A stretch of DNA of 64,000 bases. Origin: Gerris lacustris. Its lineage: Eukaryota > Arthropoda > Insecta > Hemiptera > Gerridae. Below are positions 52,101-64,000 of this stretch, piece by piece (within the stretch, counting starts at the first letter, position 1; each line of letters opens with the position of its first letter). The notes beneath the pieces are model-generated. The model was given only the letters and a program-made list of their open reading frames with translations, had not been told where the DNA came from and made no database searches. The DNA is taken from assembly GCA_951217055.1 (NCBI GenBank), contig OX578279.1, forward strand, positions 40,635,610-40,699,609. Reading direction: 5' to 3'. The position numbers were made by a program, and so were the translations under genes.

Positions 52101-54497
52101 ATTGCAGTTATTTTACGTGTAATACACACAACAAGGGAAAATATAGGGGAGCCCCCAAAAACATCCTTTAAAAACAAGAGGATGGCATTTTTTGTGGGAT
52201 GTTAAAATAATGGTGAGAACATCCTGAGTACAAATATGTATTTAGTTTCGTTTTTGTATCTGCATGCTTTATATATTTTTTATTAGGGTCATGTATGCGT
52301 ATGTTCTTTCTAACGTACTCGTAGTTTAATCTCTTCGATTTATTAGTTATTGCTAAGATATTTATGTAAGACTTTTAGAAACAGATTGGTTCTGCTTACT
52401 TGTATTATTTCTTCTATAGATTTTACTTTGATGAGGCGAAAGAATAAAAAAAAAAGAATACATAAAGTATTTGTAGAATGTCCATTAAGGTTAAAGTGAG
52501 AAGTCATGTGCTCATCCTAGCTTGGAAAACTAGTTGAGGAAAATCTTTAGAAGATGTGGTGTGAAGAAAGGGAAAAGAAAATGAAGGAAAGCCTCGCCTA
52601 AGAGAATAATAAGGCGACATATTGACCCGGTTCTACTGGGACGACATCAGGAGCATGAAGACGCAGTACCACTCTCTATGGACCTTGGCTTTGGTTCGTT
52701 AAGCCCGACATCACCTTCCCTGAAACCAACAGTTTCAGTTGTCCTTTTCCATTCACTCTATTGTCATTCTTCTTCGAATCCTCTCTGTCATTGCGTAAGA
52801 TTTAATAACGAATATCTCTCATTTGCCTGTACGTTTACCCTAGAATTCTAGATCTGTTTGTCGTTTGTTCTCACCGACATCGGCCAAATACGAGCGAACG
52901 GTACACCGTGTTAGATTCGGTGGACGTAACTGACCCGTGGTAGTCAACGGCTGACCGATTCCACCCTACTCCGCGTTGTTCTTTTTCGATTTCTTCTTAT
53001 TTGTGTATCTGGACATCGTGAAATTACTTCATTGCTACAAATTCCAAAGAGCCAGGAAAAATTAAGAGAAAGCAAGAAAAATGTATTAGAAGATAATATA
53101 ATAAAAACAGAAACTTGACAAAACGTCTCTCATGATATTATTGTTCGGTAGAAATTAAAATAATTATCTATCTCTGAGATTTTCAGACAATTTTGAATGA
53201 CTTTTATAAACTCGATATCTATTATAATATGTAGTTGTAGTGAACTGATATTTCTATTTTGGTTTGACTATAAGATTATCATTTTTTTTCTTCTTCGCAT
53301 AAATTCGTAATGAGTAAGTTTAACAAACTCACTCTCTCTGATCAATAAACAAATCAAATTATTCATGTTTTTATTGCTAATTATAAAATATTTGATTTCA
53401 TTTTTTGCTTCCGAGCTTACCGAATGTAACGGAAGCTATGTCGTGATGTTTTTTTATTTTTAAATTTGAAATCCGCTAAGCAACAATGATGTTTAAATAC
53501 ACATTTTATGGCTCCTTATCAAACTTATTATGTAATTTGTCTTATAAATAATAATTATATTTATAATTTATTTTGTTATGTTAATACAAACTAACATTAG
53601 TAGTTCAAAGATACAATTGTTAATTCCAACTCTATTAGATCATATTATTTGCTTTGTTCTTTACTTTTTTTCACAGTAGCAGATCTAGAGAGGTAATTTA
53701 ATTCATTTAGGATTCAACAAAAAGTTCATTTCCTGAAAAGAAACTCATTTCTATTCGCACGAGTCAAGTTTTTTCTTAGGTGCCTGTTATTAAACATTGT
53801 CCTTTTAAAATGTCATTTTCTCGTGGGATGGAATCCCAGTGCTAGTACTTCCTATTTTTCCACGAGTGTTAAGACAACATGGTGAAATGCGGAGTATTAT
53901 GACTACGGATGTCTTTCCTAGTTCTTGTTCTTCGAAGAAGTTTCTTAGGGATTAAAGAACTCTTGTCTCTTGATCTCCCTTACTTTTTTTCCTGGTCTTG
54001 CTTAAGTTAGAAAAAATACTTTAACATTCTGTCCGAGGCGCGCACGAGGTTAAGAGTCAGAAGCTTGCGCGGGTTACGTAAAGATACCACCTTGAACAAA
54101 TGCGGGACTATTAAAGAAGAGAAAAATCCGTGCTAAAAAAAGATACCTCTGTTGTTTTTTTTTGTGAGGTGGTTGTGTGAAACCCCAAGCCATCATACCA
54201 ACAATTAACTAACCGAGCTCGACAAGTCTTCATATTCAGAGCTGTTTCGCAAAAGTTTGTTACCGTTTGTAACGTTCCCTCACTGAGATCCTCGGCTTCA
54301 GATACGCATTGTCCTGCCTATTGTCCTTAAAACTCAAGTTACATAAAAATATTCCATTAGATATTCATCTCGCAAAAATAGTACAGGTACCTACTTATTT
54401 AACTTCATTCTTTCCCTCGTGAAAATATTATAAAATACTTAAAAAAAAAGAAGAGATTTGTTCTACCTATTATAAGTACCTACTGTAAATTTTCCGG

Positions 54498-54531
<34 letters not shown>

Positions 54532-54910
54532 ACCTGTTGACTAAAAGAAGATGGAATTAGACCCCTTTAATTATAATTATAATTATAGGGGAAGATACTA
54601 CTCGTATCTATATTCTTAGAATAAATATAATTAGTCTAACAAACTCGAAATATTTTCTCACATACTCGTATCGTGAGACTAAATTGTAATCCAATAATAT
54701 CAATTTTATAATAAACTCATTTAAATGTATTCAACGCAGGTGGTTTACACATCATTTCGTTTTTCAGCTAAATAAAATTTAACTTCATTAATATCTCAGA
54801 AACAGATTATACGTTGGAACCGTTTTCGTTTACACTAAAATATGTAAATTCATCAATTTTGTGCCATCACAATGCATTCTCTCTATACAAATATATAGGT
54901 ACTACGTTTA
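46105..54910. other. long unannotated AT-rich stretch
   Basis: No gene, array or element with matching ends was recognised in about 8.8 kb. Minor items: a short direct duplication of CTCATTGGCTCACAT near 49108, and a 30-bp poly(A) near 54503. The only open frames are below 75 codons. Confidence 0.45.
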
Positions 54911-54916
54911 TGAAAA

Positions 54917-55330
54917 TAGACTGCCAATTGGTGTGGCACATAGCTTCCTCGCATCCTATCACGTACTTTATTTATTTTATACTTTTAAAAGCAATTATTT
55001 TATAATTTTTGTAATTGTTTCCCCCAGCTTTTTTAATCTGTCAAAATTGTTTGGATTTTTTACATAAATTAAATTACCAATTTAGCAAAAGTTAAAGAGT
55101 TCAGGTGGTTCAAATTAATCTGTGGCTATCTGCGGGCTACTTTCGATAAACTATAAAATTATCATACAAATCAGATAAGGACTTTTAAAGCTATATACAC
55201 CTATAGCTCATGACTACCATCCATCTGACCTTAATTGTGACCTACCATCCGAATTTCATTAAGATCGGACGTGTAGTTTTTAAGATATGTTGGTTCGCAA
55301 AAATTGAGCGACAGACAGACAATACAATTA
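54917..55330 (-). repeat. R1-related repeat, diverged
   Basis: AGACTGCCAATTGGTGTGGC with TAGCTTCCTCGCATCCTATC at 54917-54962 matches the R1 end near 8550. Further right, TTTCATTAAGATCGGAC and GACAGACAGAC echo the other R1 landmark. The middle is diverged. Confidence 0.6.
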
Positions 55331-56181
55331 AATATTTAACTCAATACAAGATAATTTCAAAAGTGATTAATCAAAGAAGAACCTATAATGGTTCTTCTTA
55401 GGCACAGATGATGGCCGTTTGAAGGCTTATAGCTGCTTTGGCAATAATTTTTTTTCAATTTACGTTGAGAGTCAATTTATGTTATTCCTTTAAGATTACC
55501 TCCATAGACGCTCCCATATCTAGCTAATGTTATCTATTATTTATATACCCAGGCCCGGACTTTAAGTGAATGGCGCCCTGGGCTGCTCTCAGCTTTGGCG
55601 CCCCTCCCCCTCCCTTCGGTTATTTATGCATACCAGCAACGCATACACACGAAAGTTCCAAGTAGTATACATTGTAAAGGGTTAAATTGATGAAATAACC
55701 CAGATTTAAAGGTGTAAGCTTTAAAGGTATATTCAACAATAACAAAATTAATATAGGTTTTTTAGCTTTTTATATAAGGTTGTTTATTTGAGCATAATGT
55801 CATTGTAATACATTATAAAAATTGCAGTACAAATATATTATATTAATTATTATTAAAAATCTCAACAAAGCAAACCTTGAGGATGGGAGCTAAGGCTCTA
55901 TTATATGAATTAGAAGAAAAAAAATGAAAACAAAAAATAACTAAAGTTATGAAATACACACATACCAAATTAAAAAAATAAAAATAAATGAAATAAAAAA
56001 AATAAATGAAAAAAAATACAGTAAAACTTTGATTAAACGTTTTTGTTGGTATCACAGAAAAACGAGTCAATAAAGATAAAAATTTTCAAATTTACACTAC
56101 ACCTCTGTTTGAGACTATAAATTGGATAAATGGATTTGTCGAAAGTGTAATAATTTAAAGCAGACTCTTTTAGTTCATTAT

Positions 56182-56460
56182 GAAACGTTTCGACTCATAA
56201 GAGTCACCTTCAAATGTTATAAAAATGTCTAATCAAGTCTTTTTTTAACGTCAAATTTTAAATAATTTATTCCTTTTTAAGATGTTAATTGTCATGTAAG
56301 CTTAAACTATTTATGTATAAATATAGTTTTTAATCTAATTTCTATCAAGACGATCTCCACCAATACTAATGGAGGCAAAGGAACAAACCTACACCAACTA
56401 TTGGTCATTTATAAAAATACATTTTGACTGAAGATGAATCTTATGAGTCAAAACGTTTTA
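56182..56460. repeat. inverted pair of hammerhead-like motifs inside the hAT element
   Basis: At 56426-56460 (plus) CTGAAGA, a GAATC/GAGTC stem, then AAAACGTTT. At 56182-56216 (minus) TTGAAGG, a perfect GACTC-TTAT-GAGTC stem, then GAAACGTTTC. Both keep the order of the Penelope-type motifs at 2.0 and 7.1 kb but have core substitutions, so they are probably inactive relics. Confidence 0.4.
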
Positions 56461-56704
56461 TAGTTAATTATAAGAATCTTAATCTAAATATTAAACCTTT
56501 AACAAAACCATTAGCAACCGAATTTATAGAAAAAAAATTACTGGAAATTTTAAAAAACCATACCTAAAAGGGACTTAAAAAAAAACAATTGTTGAATGCG
56601 GAAAAGCGTTAAAACAGGGTTTCACTGGTTATTGGATATATAAAAAAATAAGTACATTAAAATTATTGAACTAAAGGAACATTAAGTTGGCTAGGCATTT
56701 TTAA

Positions 56705-58550
56705 TTATTTAAAATATTTTTTCCTTAATTTTAATTTAGCAAAATTTGCTATAACTTCAGAAAAGTTTGTTTTAAGAGTTACATCATGCTCAGAACACAT
56801 AACACCAGAGCATTTAGTTTTTGCATAAGCTTTTCTTCTTTTCGACAAGTTTGATGTTATTGAATCAATTATTTTTAGAAAAACTTCAGTTCTAAAAGCT
56901 GATCTTCCATCATGTTTCACTTCATTCTTACTGGTCTCATCTGCAAATATTTTGCGTTTCCTAACCCTGGAATAAGTAGGAGTTTCACACCAATAAACAG
57001 CCGCAGTATATTCTTCGTACTTTTCAAACTCGTCTCTTTTTTCTTTGACATATCATTCTAAAGAGTGGAGCAGTTTAGTAGTCGCTGCCAGATCTATGGT
57101 TTGCATTTGTAAGTTGTTGCTACACTTGTCAAACCTTTCTAAGATGCCATTCCATAAAATACATATAAAAGCAATTTCAAAATTTCAAAATTGTTTTTCA
57201 AGAGCTTGGGCTTCTAATCGAGCTCCAGGTTTTACTAAGGGATCACGTCGCCCTCAGAGAATTTTGAATTTCCTTATACCCTTTTACTACAGCTTTCAGG
57301 GCATCTGCTCTAGCTGACCACCTGGTATCAGAATCAAATAGTGACTTTACCACTGGTGTATGGTTTTGATCCAAGTGCTCTTTTAAAATTTCCCATCTGT
57401 AACTTGACAGAGAGAAAAAATTATAGAGTTCTTGTATAAAACCAAAGAATTTTACCACTTCAGTACGGCATTCAGCAGCAGCGGAACCAACAAGGTTTAG
57501 TGAATGCCCTGCGCAAGGAACAAAATCTGCAACCGAGTTGTGATTTTTAATCCTTGCTTGCAGTCCTGTGTAGGCTCCGGACATGTTAGATGCATTGTCA
57601 TAACTTTGTCCTCGACAATACTTAATATCTAATCCAAATTCGGAAAGACAGTTCATTACAGCTTCTTCTAAGGAACTGGATGAGTGACCTATCCCAGGCA
57701 AAAGTCGTAACAGACGTTCTTTGGGTTCCAACTCTTCCAAAGACACGTATCGAAGCACAATAGCTAACTGATCTGTGTGAGAGCAGTCGGGAGTAGAATC
57801 AACAATGAGGGCGTAGTAAAGAACATTTTTAATCTCATTCAGAATTGTTTGAAGCACAACACTTCCCATTATATCAATAAACTCATCGCAAGTTCTCGAA
57901 GATAAGTAGGATACATGTCCCGGGCCTTTATTTCCAAATTTTGTTATATGTTGAGCAAGGAATGGATCGTATTCACTAATTAGCTCCAGACATCCCAGAT
58001 ACAGCCCGTTGGAAGTAGACCCAAAGTGTTCATTGTCACCTCGAAAAGGTAATCCTCTTACAGCAAGAAATCTTACAACCGAAACTACTCTTGATAAGAC
58101 GTTTTGCCAATATTTAACTTCTTCTTCATATTGTGTCGATAACAGGGCATTAACTTGAGTGTTCTTCTTTTGTCTGGTTATGTAAGTGAGCATGTTACAT
58201 CTGTGGTCAGCTGAGTGTTCGTGCTGTTTTATAAGAGTATGGCCATGCTTCCAGTCATTAAAACCGGAACAAAAATGGGTTTTCTTGCTGTCTGGTTGGA
58301 ATAAGCGACAGGGAGTACAAAACAACTTCCCAGTTGATGAGGAGAACAGCAGCCAGTCTCCAAAATATATCTCTCCATTAGGGAGTACATCTTTAAATAA
58401 GTTAAGGGATAAGCTACGTTTTTGATCAGTGTAAACACGCTCAGACTTTGAAAAATCGGTATGCATGTTTTGTTTAGGAGAATTTTCAATAACCAGAGTG
58501 TCAAAAATGTTCCAAGTTGCAGGGTCTTCTAACACAAATTCATTAGGCAA
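56705..58550 (-). pseudogene. hAT transposase, ZMYM/TTF type, decayed C-terminus
   Basis: Minus-strand frame 58550 to 57243 (435 residues) starts MPNEFVLEDPATWNIF. A TTF-type zinc finger region follows (GDWLLFSSSTGKLFCTPC, then GFNDWKHGHTLIKQHEHS). The hAT catalytic core follows with ALIVDSTPDCSHTDQ (first Asp) and YDNASNMSG (second Asp), then VPCAGHSLNLVG. This arrangement matches proteins often annotated as ZMYM1-like. The frame ends early at 57243. Below it, related C-terminal sequence continues to about 56705 with a frameshift and stops, and the hAT dimerisation domain is not recognisable. The transposase is therefore probably inactive, although the element's ends are intact. Confidence 0.85.
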
Positions 58551-59574
58551 TACCTTGTTTACATTGGAGATTGTACAGTTTCTGGGACTAGATCGGATTG
58601 GTCAGTACACTGTGGCCGTGTGGGGTCATATATAGGCCTACCGAAGTTGACAATGATTTTTTTTTTTTTAGTAAATAGATGTCTTCGAAAATTTTGCGCC
58701 CCCCAAAATCTGGCGCCCTGGGCTATAGCCCAGTCAGCCCATTTACAAGTCTGGGCCTGTATATACCTAAGTTATTGTAGTGAACACACTTAATTCGGTT
58801 TTTAATTTTAAAAATCATGGTCTTAATGTTACAATTTTGTTGTTATTCTAAAAAAAAAAAAAAAAAAAATCGGTAATTGATGTCATTAGGGATTATAACA
58901 TGATAATTCATTTAAAATTATCTTCTATTCTTTTGCTACGCTCTTCAACAATCATCCGTAAACCTGAATAAACTTGAATCCACATCCATTCGTTTCGGAT
59001 TCTTTTGCTTGCAGCCAATGATTCTGAATGAGGCCTAATGATCCATTAGAAAAAATAATGATTTATTTTAAAGAAAATGTCAACGATCTGAAAATTACCT
59101 GTATTGTTATGATCTGGTTCAGAAAAATAAGAAATGGAGAAAGAGGACGCACTAGCTATTACTTTAAGAATGAACGGAACGAAAACTAATTTCTTCATAC
59201 GTAGATAGAATGTGAAAAGGAAAACATTATAATATTTTAAATATAACACTTTTTTTCTGATATTACATAATAAACACAACACTTTTATTTTAATATTTAA
59301 GTAAATAACATACAGTGAATATATTATAATAATTAAATGATTTTAACTAAAGGTCAGATGACAACTATTACCTAGATGATAATGAACTATAGTAAGGTAT
59401 CAAAACTAGGAACAGCGTGAGAAATATAAAAGCAGTATGATTGCCAATGCCATTTCAATATATGACAAGTATTTTTCCCATTACAAAAATATTTTTCATC
59501 ACATATTTCTTAATCATAGTTCATGAGAAAACTTACTTATTAGTATTTATTAAGATGATAGTTTTCAGCGATAA

Positions 59575-61300
59575 TTGTATTGCATTACTACTTTGTTAAA
59601 GGATGCGGTGAATACTTGGCGCCAATTCTAACTTATATTTTTAATTTGAGTTTGGATGCTATGGTTTTTCCGTCTTCTTGGAATTCTGCTCTAATTGTAC
59701 CAGTTTTTAAGTCTGGCGATCGTTTTTCGGCATCTAATTTTCGTCCTATTTCCTTGTGTAATGTCTTTTGTAAAGTCTTTGAACGGGTAATCCATCTTTC
59801 CCTAGCTCCTCAGATTGATTTACTTCTTAATCCTCGTCAACATGGCTTCCGTCCAAATCACTCTACTTCATCGAACCTTGTATCCTTTCTTTCTTTGGTC
59901 GGTTCCTCCATCAGTAATGGCACCCAAGTCGACACAGTTTATTTGGATTTTGTCAAAGCTTTTGACCGTGTAGACCATGGTATTCTTCTTCGTAAGTTAC
60001 AATCCCTCAACCTCCATCCTTCTCTAGTCTCGTGGTTTCAATCCTACCTCTCCCTTCGTTCCTGCTCTGTACGTCTTGGTCCTTCTACCTCCTCCTACTA
60101 TCTTGCTTCCTCTGGAGTTCATCAAGGCTCCATCCTTGGGCCCCTCCTTTTTAACATCTCCATCAACGATATCTCTCGTAGCATCAAGCATTGTTGCTTT
60201 GATTTGTTTGCCGACGATCTTAGGATCTATCTTCCCATTATCAATGGTAACTGTTCGTGTCTCTTGTTGCAAGATGATATCGCTTCTATAAATATTTGGT
60301 CTACTGAAAATTGCATGGAGCTGCATCCTGGTAAAAGTCTAACCATTTCCTTTTCCCGTTCCTCTTCTGTTATTGCCTATCCTTATTCCCTTGGGGGTGT
60401 CCCCCTCTCCCGCGTCGATGCTGTTCGTGATCTCGGGGTTATTATAGATTCTAAATTGAAGTTTGACAAGCAGCTAGAAGCTATAACTAAGAGAGCTTTT
60501 AGTACCTTAGGCTTGATCCGTCGCATCTCTCATTGTTTATCTCTTGACTGTTTCCTCCATCTTTATAAATCCCTTGTTCGTCCTTGTCTTGAGTATGTCC
60601 CTCCCGTGTGGAATGTTTATGGCGTGACTAAGTCTAGAGTGATCGAGAATGTGCAGAGGTATTTTATCCGAGTATGTTATCGTAGGTATTTGTATCGGCG
60701 TGTATATTATAACTATGAGTTCCTGTGTGATCGTATTGGTTTGCATTCTTTGAGTACAAGGCGTAAAGCTTTTGACGTCCTGTTCCTGGTGAACTGCTTA
60801 ACTGGAAGGCTAAGCTGTGCTCCAGTACAGGATAACGTTATTATCTTACCTCCTGGCCGGCGTGCTGGGCGTCCCTTATACATCAGAGAAATGTCTAACC
60901 TATCACCCATTGTCCGTTGTGTTAATGCTTGTAATTTCCTTCCTGACTGTCCCAATATCCTTTCCCTAAATTCCTTCAAATCTGTCTTAAACCATTTATG
61001 TCTTAATTTGTTAGAAGCTAGTTAGCTCAGGAGTTTTAAATCTAGTCCTTGCTTTGTTTGTTGTTTTCATCACTTTTTTCTTTGTTAATTATTAATTATT
61101 TATTATTACTACTATATTTATTCATTGGTTTGTGTTATTTATTGTAAATTTTTTATTTGTTAATTAGCTAATCTATTTATTGTATACATAATAATGTACT
61201 ATTATTGTATTGTTAGAGTGCCTCTCTCGTGGTGTGAACACACTGTAGAGGACTCACATCAAAAATGTAAATAAATAAATAAATGTAAATAAATTACATT
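59575..61300 (+). mobile_element. 5'-truncated Jockey-like LINE
   Basis: The element begins abruptly inside the reverse transcriptase, includes the complete C-terminal frame and a roughly 230-bp 3' untranslated region, and ends in ATGTAAATAAATAAATAAAT-type repeats. ORF1 and the endonuclease are absent, as expected from incomplete reverse transcription. A clear target duplication could not be fixed. Confidence 0.82.
59580..61025 (+). CDS. LINE reverse transcriptase, N-terminally truncated
   Basis: An open frame of 481 codons without an ATG start. Palm motif A is VDTVYLDFVKAFDRVDH, motif B is SSGVHQGSILGPLLFN, and motif C is the catalytic FADDLRIY. Later come the thumb and C-terminal region with VRDLGVIIDSKLKF and VRPCLEYVPPVWN. 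The order and wording fit Jockey-group LINEs. The protein would copy LINE RNA at nicked target DNA. The fingers and the upstream endonuclease are missing, so this copy cannot act alone, but the lack of internal stops shows a recent insertion. Confidence 0.88.
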   Translation: MHYYFVKGCGEYLAPILTYIFNLSLDAMVFPSSWNSALIVPVFKSGDRFSASNFRPISLCNVFCKVFERVIHLSLAPQIDLLLNPRQHGFRPNHSTSSNLVSFLSLVGSSISNGTQVDTVYLDFVKAFDRVDHGILLRKLQSLNLHPSLVSWFQSYLSLRSCSVRLGPSTSSYYLASSGVHQGSILGPLLFNISINDISRSIKHCCFDLFADDLRIYLPIINGNCSCLLLQDDIASINIWSTENCMELHPGKSLTISFSRSSSVIAYPYSLGGVPLSRVDAVRDLGVIIDSKLKFDKQLEAITKRAFSTLGLIRRISHCLSLDCFLHLYKSLVRPCLEYVPPVWNVYGVTKSRVIENVQRYFIRVCYRRYLYRRVYYNYEFLCDRIGLHSLSTRRKAFDVLFLVNCLTGRLSCAPVQDNVIILPPGRRAGRPLYIREMSNLSPIVRCVNACNFLPDCPNILSLNSFKSVLNHLCLNLLEAS

Positions 61301-61304
61301 AACA

Positions 61305-61985
61305 TGGTATTTATCATTTATATTGAATATTTTGGAACAACAGGAATCGTTAAGCGAGTAGAGTTACTCTTCTACATGTTGTACGTTGAGTAAAAATTGA
61401 AATAATTGTATATTAATATATATATATTTGAAAATTCTGCTTCGCAAATCAGTTGTTTTCTAGAATTTTTTAAATATAGGTTGATAAAAATATATTATCC
61501 AACATATTTGTTCAAACTGTAACAAAGTAGATGTATACTAATGCGGATTATTATCAGCTTACAAAATGTTTAACCTCGTTATTTTCTTGGCGTTTCGTAC
61601 AAACCTTGGTTGTTACCGAAATACAAATTTTACAAAACTTATTTATGTAGAGAATATGATTACTTCGTCCAGTGCGTTTTACATTTGCTAGTTGTTTTGG
61701 GGTTTCCTGGTGACATTAAATTATTATTCTTTCAATATTTACCATACAAGTACGGCGGGGAATCAATCCCAATTTCTCAGTTATATCCCTTTGCAATTAT
61801 AGCTATTCTCAAGAACTAGATTTTCCCCGGGAAGACGGATTTTATGGTAACGTTCTCCATCACTTTCTCTTAATACATACCCGCTACGTATAAAAAAAGA
61901 CAATCGAAATATGGAATTAAAGTTCTAAAAGAACTTAATTCTAATTTAAGACTTAATTTAAACTTAATTCTAATTTAACTTAATT
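61305..61985. other. unannotated stretch
   Basis: Nothing identifiable was seen except short AT-rich repeats around 61930-61990 (AACTTAATTCTAATTTA units). Confidence 0.5.
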
Positions 61986-61987
61986 TA

Positions 61988-62047
61988 AGAACCACAGGCC
62001 TCTATATTTCCAGTATAGCGCTCAACCAACTAAGCTACGCAGGAGAA
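61988..62047 (-). tRNA. tRNA-like fragment (pseudogene or SINE head)
   Basis: On the minus strand TAGCTTAGTTGGTTGAGCG forms a D arm with box A. CTATA-CTGGAAA-TATAG is a perfect five-pair anticodon stem with a seven-base loop; the loop would give anticodon GGA. The T arm begins TGTGGTTC and then runs into an AT repeat instead of completing box B. A functional tRNA is therefore unlikely. Confidence 0.55.
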
Positions 62048-62164
62048 TGATTTTCTCTGACGTTAATGATACCTTGTCCTGAATTTAAGCTTTTAATTTT
62101 CCACTAATCTGAGAAGTCAACATTAATTACATAGAACTAGACCGAGAAATAATTAATAGTTAAT

Positions 62165-62240
62165 AATAATTATAGTTTGATTTAAATTAAAATTTAATCT
62201 TTCCGTAGTATGAATACTACCAAAATCGTAAAATATGAAT
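62165..62240 (+). repeat. dispersed repeat, inverted relative to 6940-7012
   Basis: GTAGTATGAATACTACCAAA and its flanks reproduce the left-edge copy in opposite orientation. Confidence 0.6.
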
Positions 62241-62244
62241 TTCA

Positions 62245-64000
62245 AAATAAGTTTATTAAATTATACTAGTATATACTCGGGAAAATGTCCAGATTGCCTC
62301 ATTGTCCGTTCCATCTAATTTACTGACCTAATTATTATCAGTGATATAAGTATAATTTTGTTGGTATAAAACTTTTTTGGCGGAAAATTATAACTTGATT
62401 TGTCAAGCGGAACCTTCGTCAGTCTTCGGACCATCGCCTTTAAATCAATAGTTACATTGTAAATAATTGAAATATTTCATGGGTAATGGAGAATATTGTT
62501 TAATTAGATCAGTGAACAAATAAAATATTTTGCCATCTTAAATGCTTATTTCTTAACTTATGGTATAAATCAAATACAATTATTAATAATACTTTTTTTA
62601 AATAAGAAAAAAGCAACTAATAATTGTGATTAAAGACCGAGGATGTAAGCAAAATAGTAGCACACAACAATTTATAAATAAACTATTATGTTACATTAAA
62701 TATTAAATTACGTTGTTAATTTAAACAGAGAAAAAACTACTAGGATATTCAAAATACATTACATTAATACATGCATTACATGCATGTAAATCATTACATG
62801 CATTCAATTACTAAATCGGTCCAGTTGCTTAGGCTCTATACGTCTGCAGACATTTAGAAAACGTGATAATTCATCAAAATCCTAAAATCGAATATTTGCG
62901 ATATCACAATATTTTCCCTTTATATATACTATAATATTTTCCCTTTATACGAAAAGTAATAAATTAGCTAATCATGTGCTTTCAGCACACACAGAGGGTC
63001 TACGGACTTCTTAATTGGTCGAGTACTTTAACCAGAATAAAAGGCCCAACTGTATCAAGATGGCGGTCATTTAAAATTTTGTTTTAGCTATAACTTTTTA
63101 ATAATTACGTTACACAAACACCTTCCTGTGAATTTCTATTTTCCAATCGCTGTAAATCTATTCCGAAGTATCTAGTCCAATCCGTTCCTAAGATAATGAA
63201 TTTTTATTTTTTTTTGGGGGGGGGGGGGCATTTTTTCTCACAAAATGAGACGTTTAAAAAATTGCTTAAAAGTCGTCTGTTTGACAAAGAATAACAATGA
63301 TTTTTTTCGTTGGTTTGTTAAAAAATAGAGGGGGGCATGAAACACGCAATTTTCAAGCACACGTTGAGTAAAGATGAATTGTTACAAAAAACGAAATCAA
63401 AACATATTATACCTATACTTAAACTCAGAGTGTCCTCTTATATTTAACACTCCTCATGCTGCATTTCTATTAAAACAGACATTTCATTAAGAGCTGAACG
63501 TCAACCCTAATTTTCTCTTGTGATTTGATTATTATTTATTTATTATTGATTATTATTTCGGAGATCAGGAGCGTTACACTGACGGACAGATTATTAGACG
63601 GAAAGACAGACAGACCGACAAGCGCAGGTATATAATATTTGGGTCCTTTTTTGCCTTGGACCCTAAAAAAAGGATAGTAAAGTTATCGACAAATGCTTCT
63701 GAATTACTATTATCTAGCTTTGAATAATCTTGCCCAATAAATACAATTCATCATAAAATCACTGTATAAAATTTTTCTTTTGTTGAAAGAAACATAAAAA
63801 ACCGTTTTGCAACCCTACACATAATAAAAATCTTTAAATGCTGTCTAGTTAGTATTTTTGCAAGAGGTGTCTGTGTGAAATTCAGAATTAAATTAGTCAT
63901 TATAACTGACTTGGTTAATTCCTCCCACGCTTTATCTTCTAAAAACAATAGAGGTCTACAATTATTCTTTCTACCAGACGTTCTTTCATCACAATAAGCG
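62245..64000. other. unannotated AT-rich stretch
   Basis: A G-run near 63215 and a GACAGACAGACCGACA-type string near 63605, reminiscent of R1 ends, are the only landmarks. No gene was recognised. Confidence 0.5.

Larger units (their letters stand above)
55550..58759 (-). mobile_element. hAT transposon (3.2 kb) with perfect target duplications
   Basis: The ends CAGGCCCGGACTT (55550) and, on the opposite strand, CAGGCCCAGACTT (58759) match at 12 of 13 positions. TATATACC is duplicated exactly at 55542-55549 and 58760-58767. GGCGCCCTGGGCT-type blocks lie just inside both ends. It carries one transposase gene on the minus strand, now decayed. Confidence 0.93.

Noticed and set aside
60024..60326. 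Minus-strand frames opposite the LINE reverse transcriptase
   Set aside because: They are shadows of a clear plus-strand RT with motifs A, B and C.

Overview
This window is AT-rich, intron-bearing animal nuclear DNA, most likely from an arthropod. The reasons are GT-AG introns, hundreds of bases of (AT)n and (GT)n microsatellite, abundant hAT, CACTA, pogo, LINE and Penelope-type debris, and no bacterial-style gene packing. I cannot name the species. No convincing single-copy host gene was found; every protein I can support belongs to, or rides in, a mobile element.

The centre is a stack of nested insertions that can be read from target duplications and from interrupted repeats. A 5S-rRNA-derived retroelement (copy A, minus strand, 11390-12037 continuing at 40125-40475) was hit by a short hAT-type element (12038-40116; 15-bp perfect ends CAGTGGCGTATCCAG; target duplications TTGCACAA/GTGCACAA). 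That element was in turn hit by a giant CACTA/EnSpm-like transposon (12178-39782, about 27.6 kb; ends CACGGAGAGAAAA and CACTGAGAGAAAA). The giant element has subterminal palindromes of the form ACTG-N5-CAGT near both ends. It carries a TATA-driven six-exon gene for a SAM-domain protein (exon 1 at 14.1 kb, the rest at 31.1-34.7 kb). Thirty-four bases after that stop begins a second gene on the same strand, encoding two C2H2 zinc fingers followed by a TNP2-like transposase (34738-37228). The second gene is split by a 7-bp tandem duplication that shifts the frame. The 17-kb first intron has collected further repeats: a second 5S-derived element interrupted by a 1.1-kb hAT element, a pogo-like element, other inverted-repeat elements, dispersed repeat families R1 and R2, and a ~140-bp satellite array.

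Left flank (1-11.4 kb): microsatellites, a 192-bp hAT MITE with perfect 8-bp duplications, Penelope-type hammerhead-like motifs, an R1 copy, a palindromic MITE and a decayed LINE reverse transcriptase. Right flank (40.5-64 kb): mostly featureless AT-rich DNA, an R2 fragment, a 3.2-kb hAT transposon with perfect TATATACC duplications and a decayed ZMYM/TTF-type transposase gene (minus strand), a 5'-truncated Jockey-like LINE, and a tRNA-like fragment.

The likely functional unit is the CACTA element. The TNP2-like protein would be the DDE transposase. The SAM-domain protein is a candidate accessory factor, and the subterminal palindromes are candidate binding sites. These roles are inferred from family knowledge and layout.
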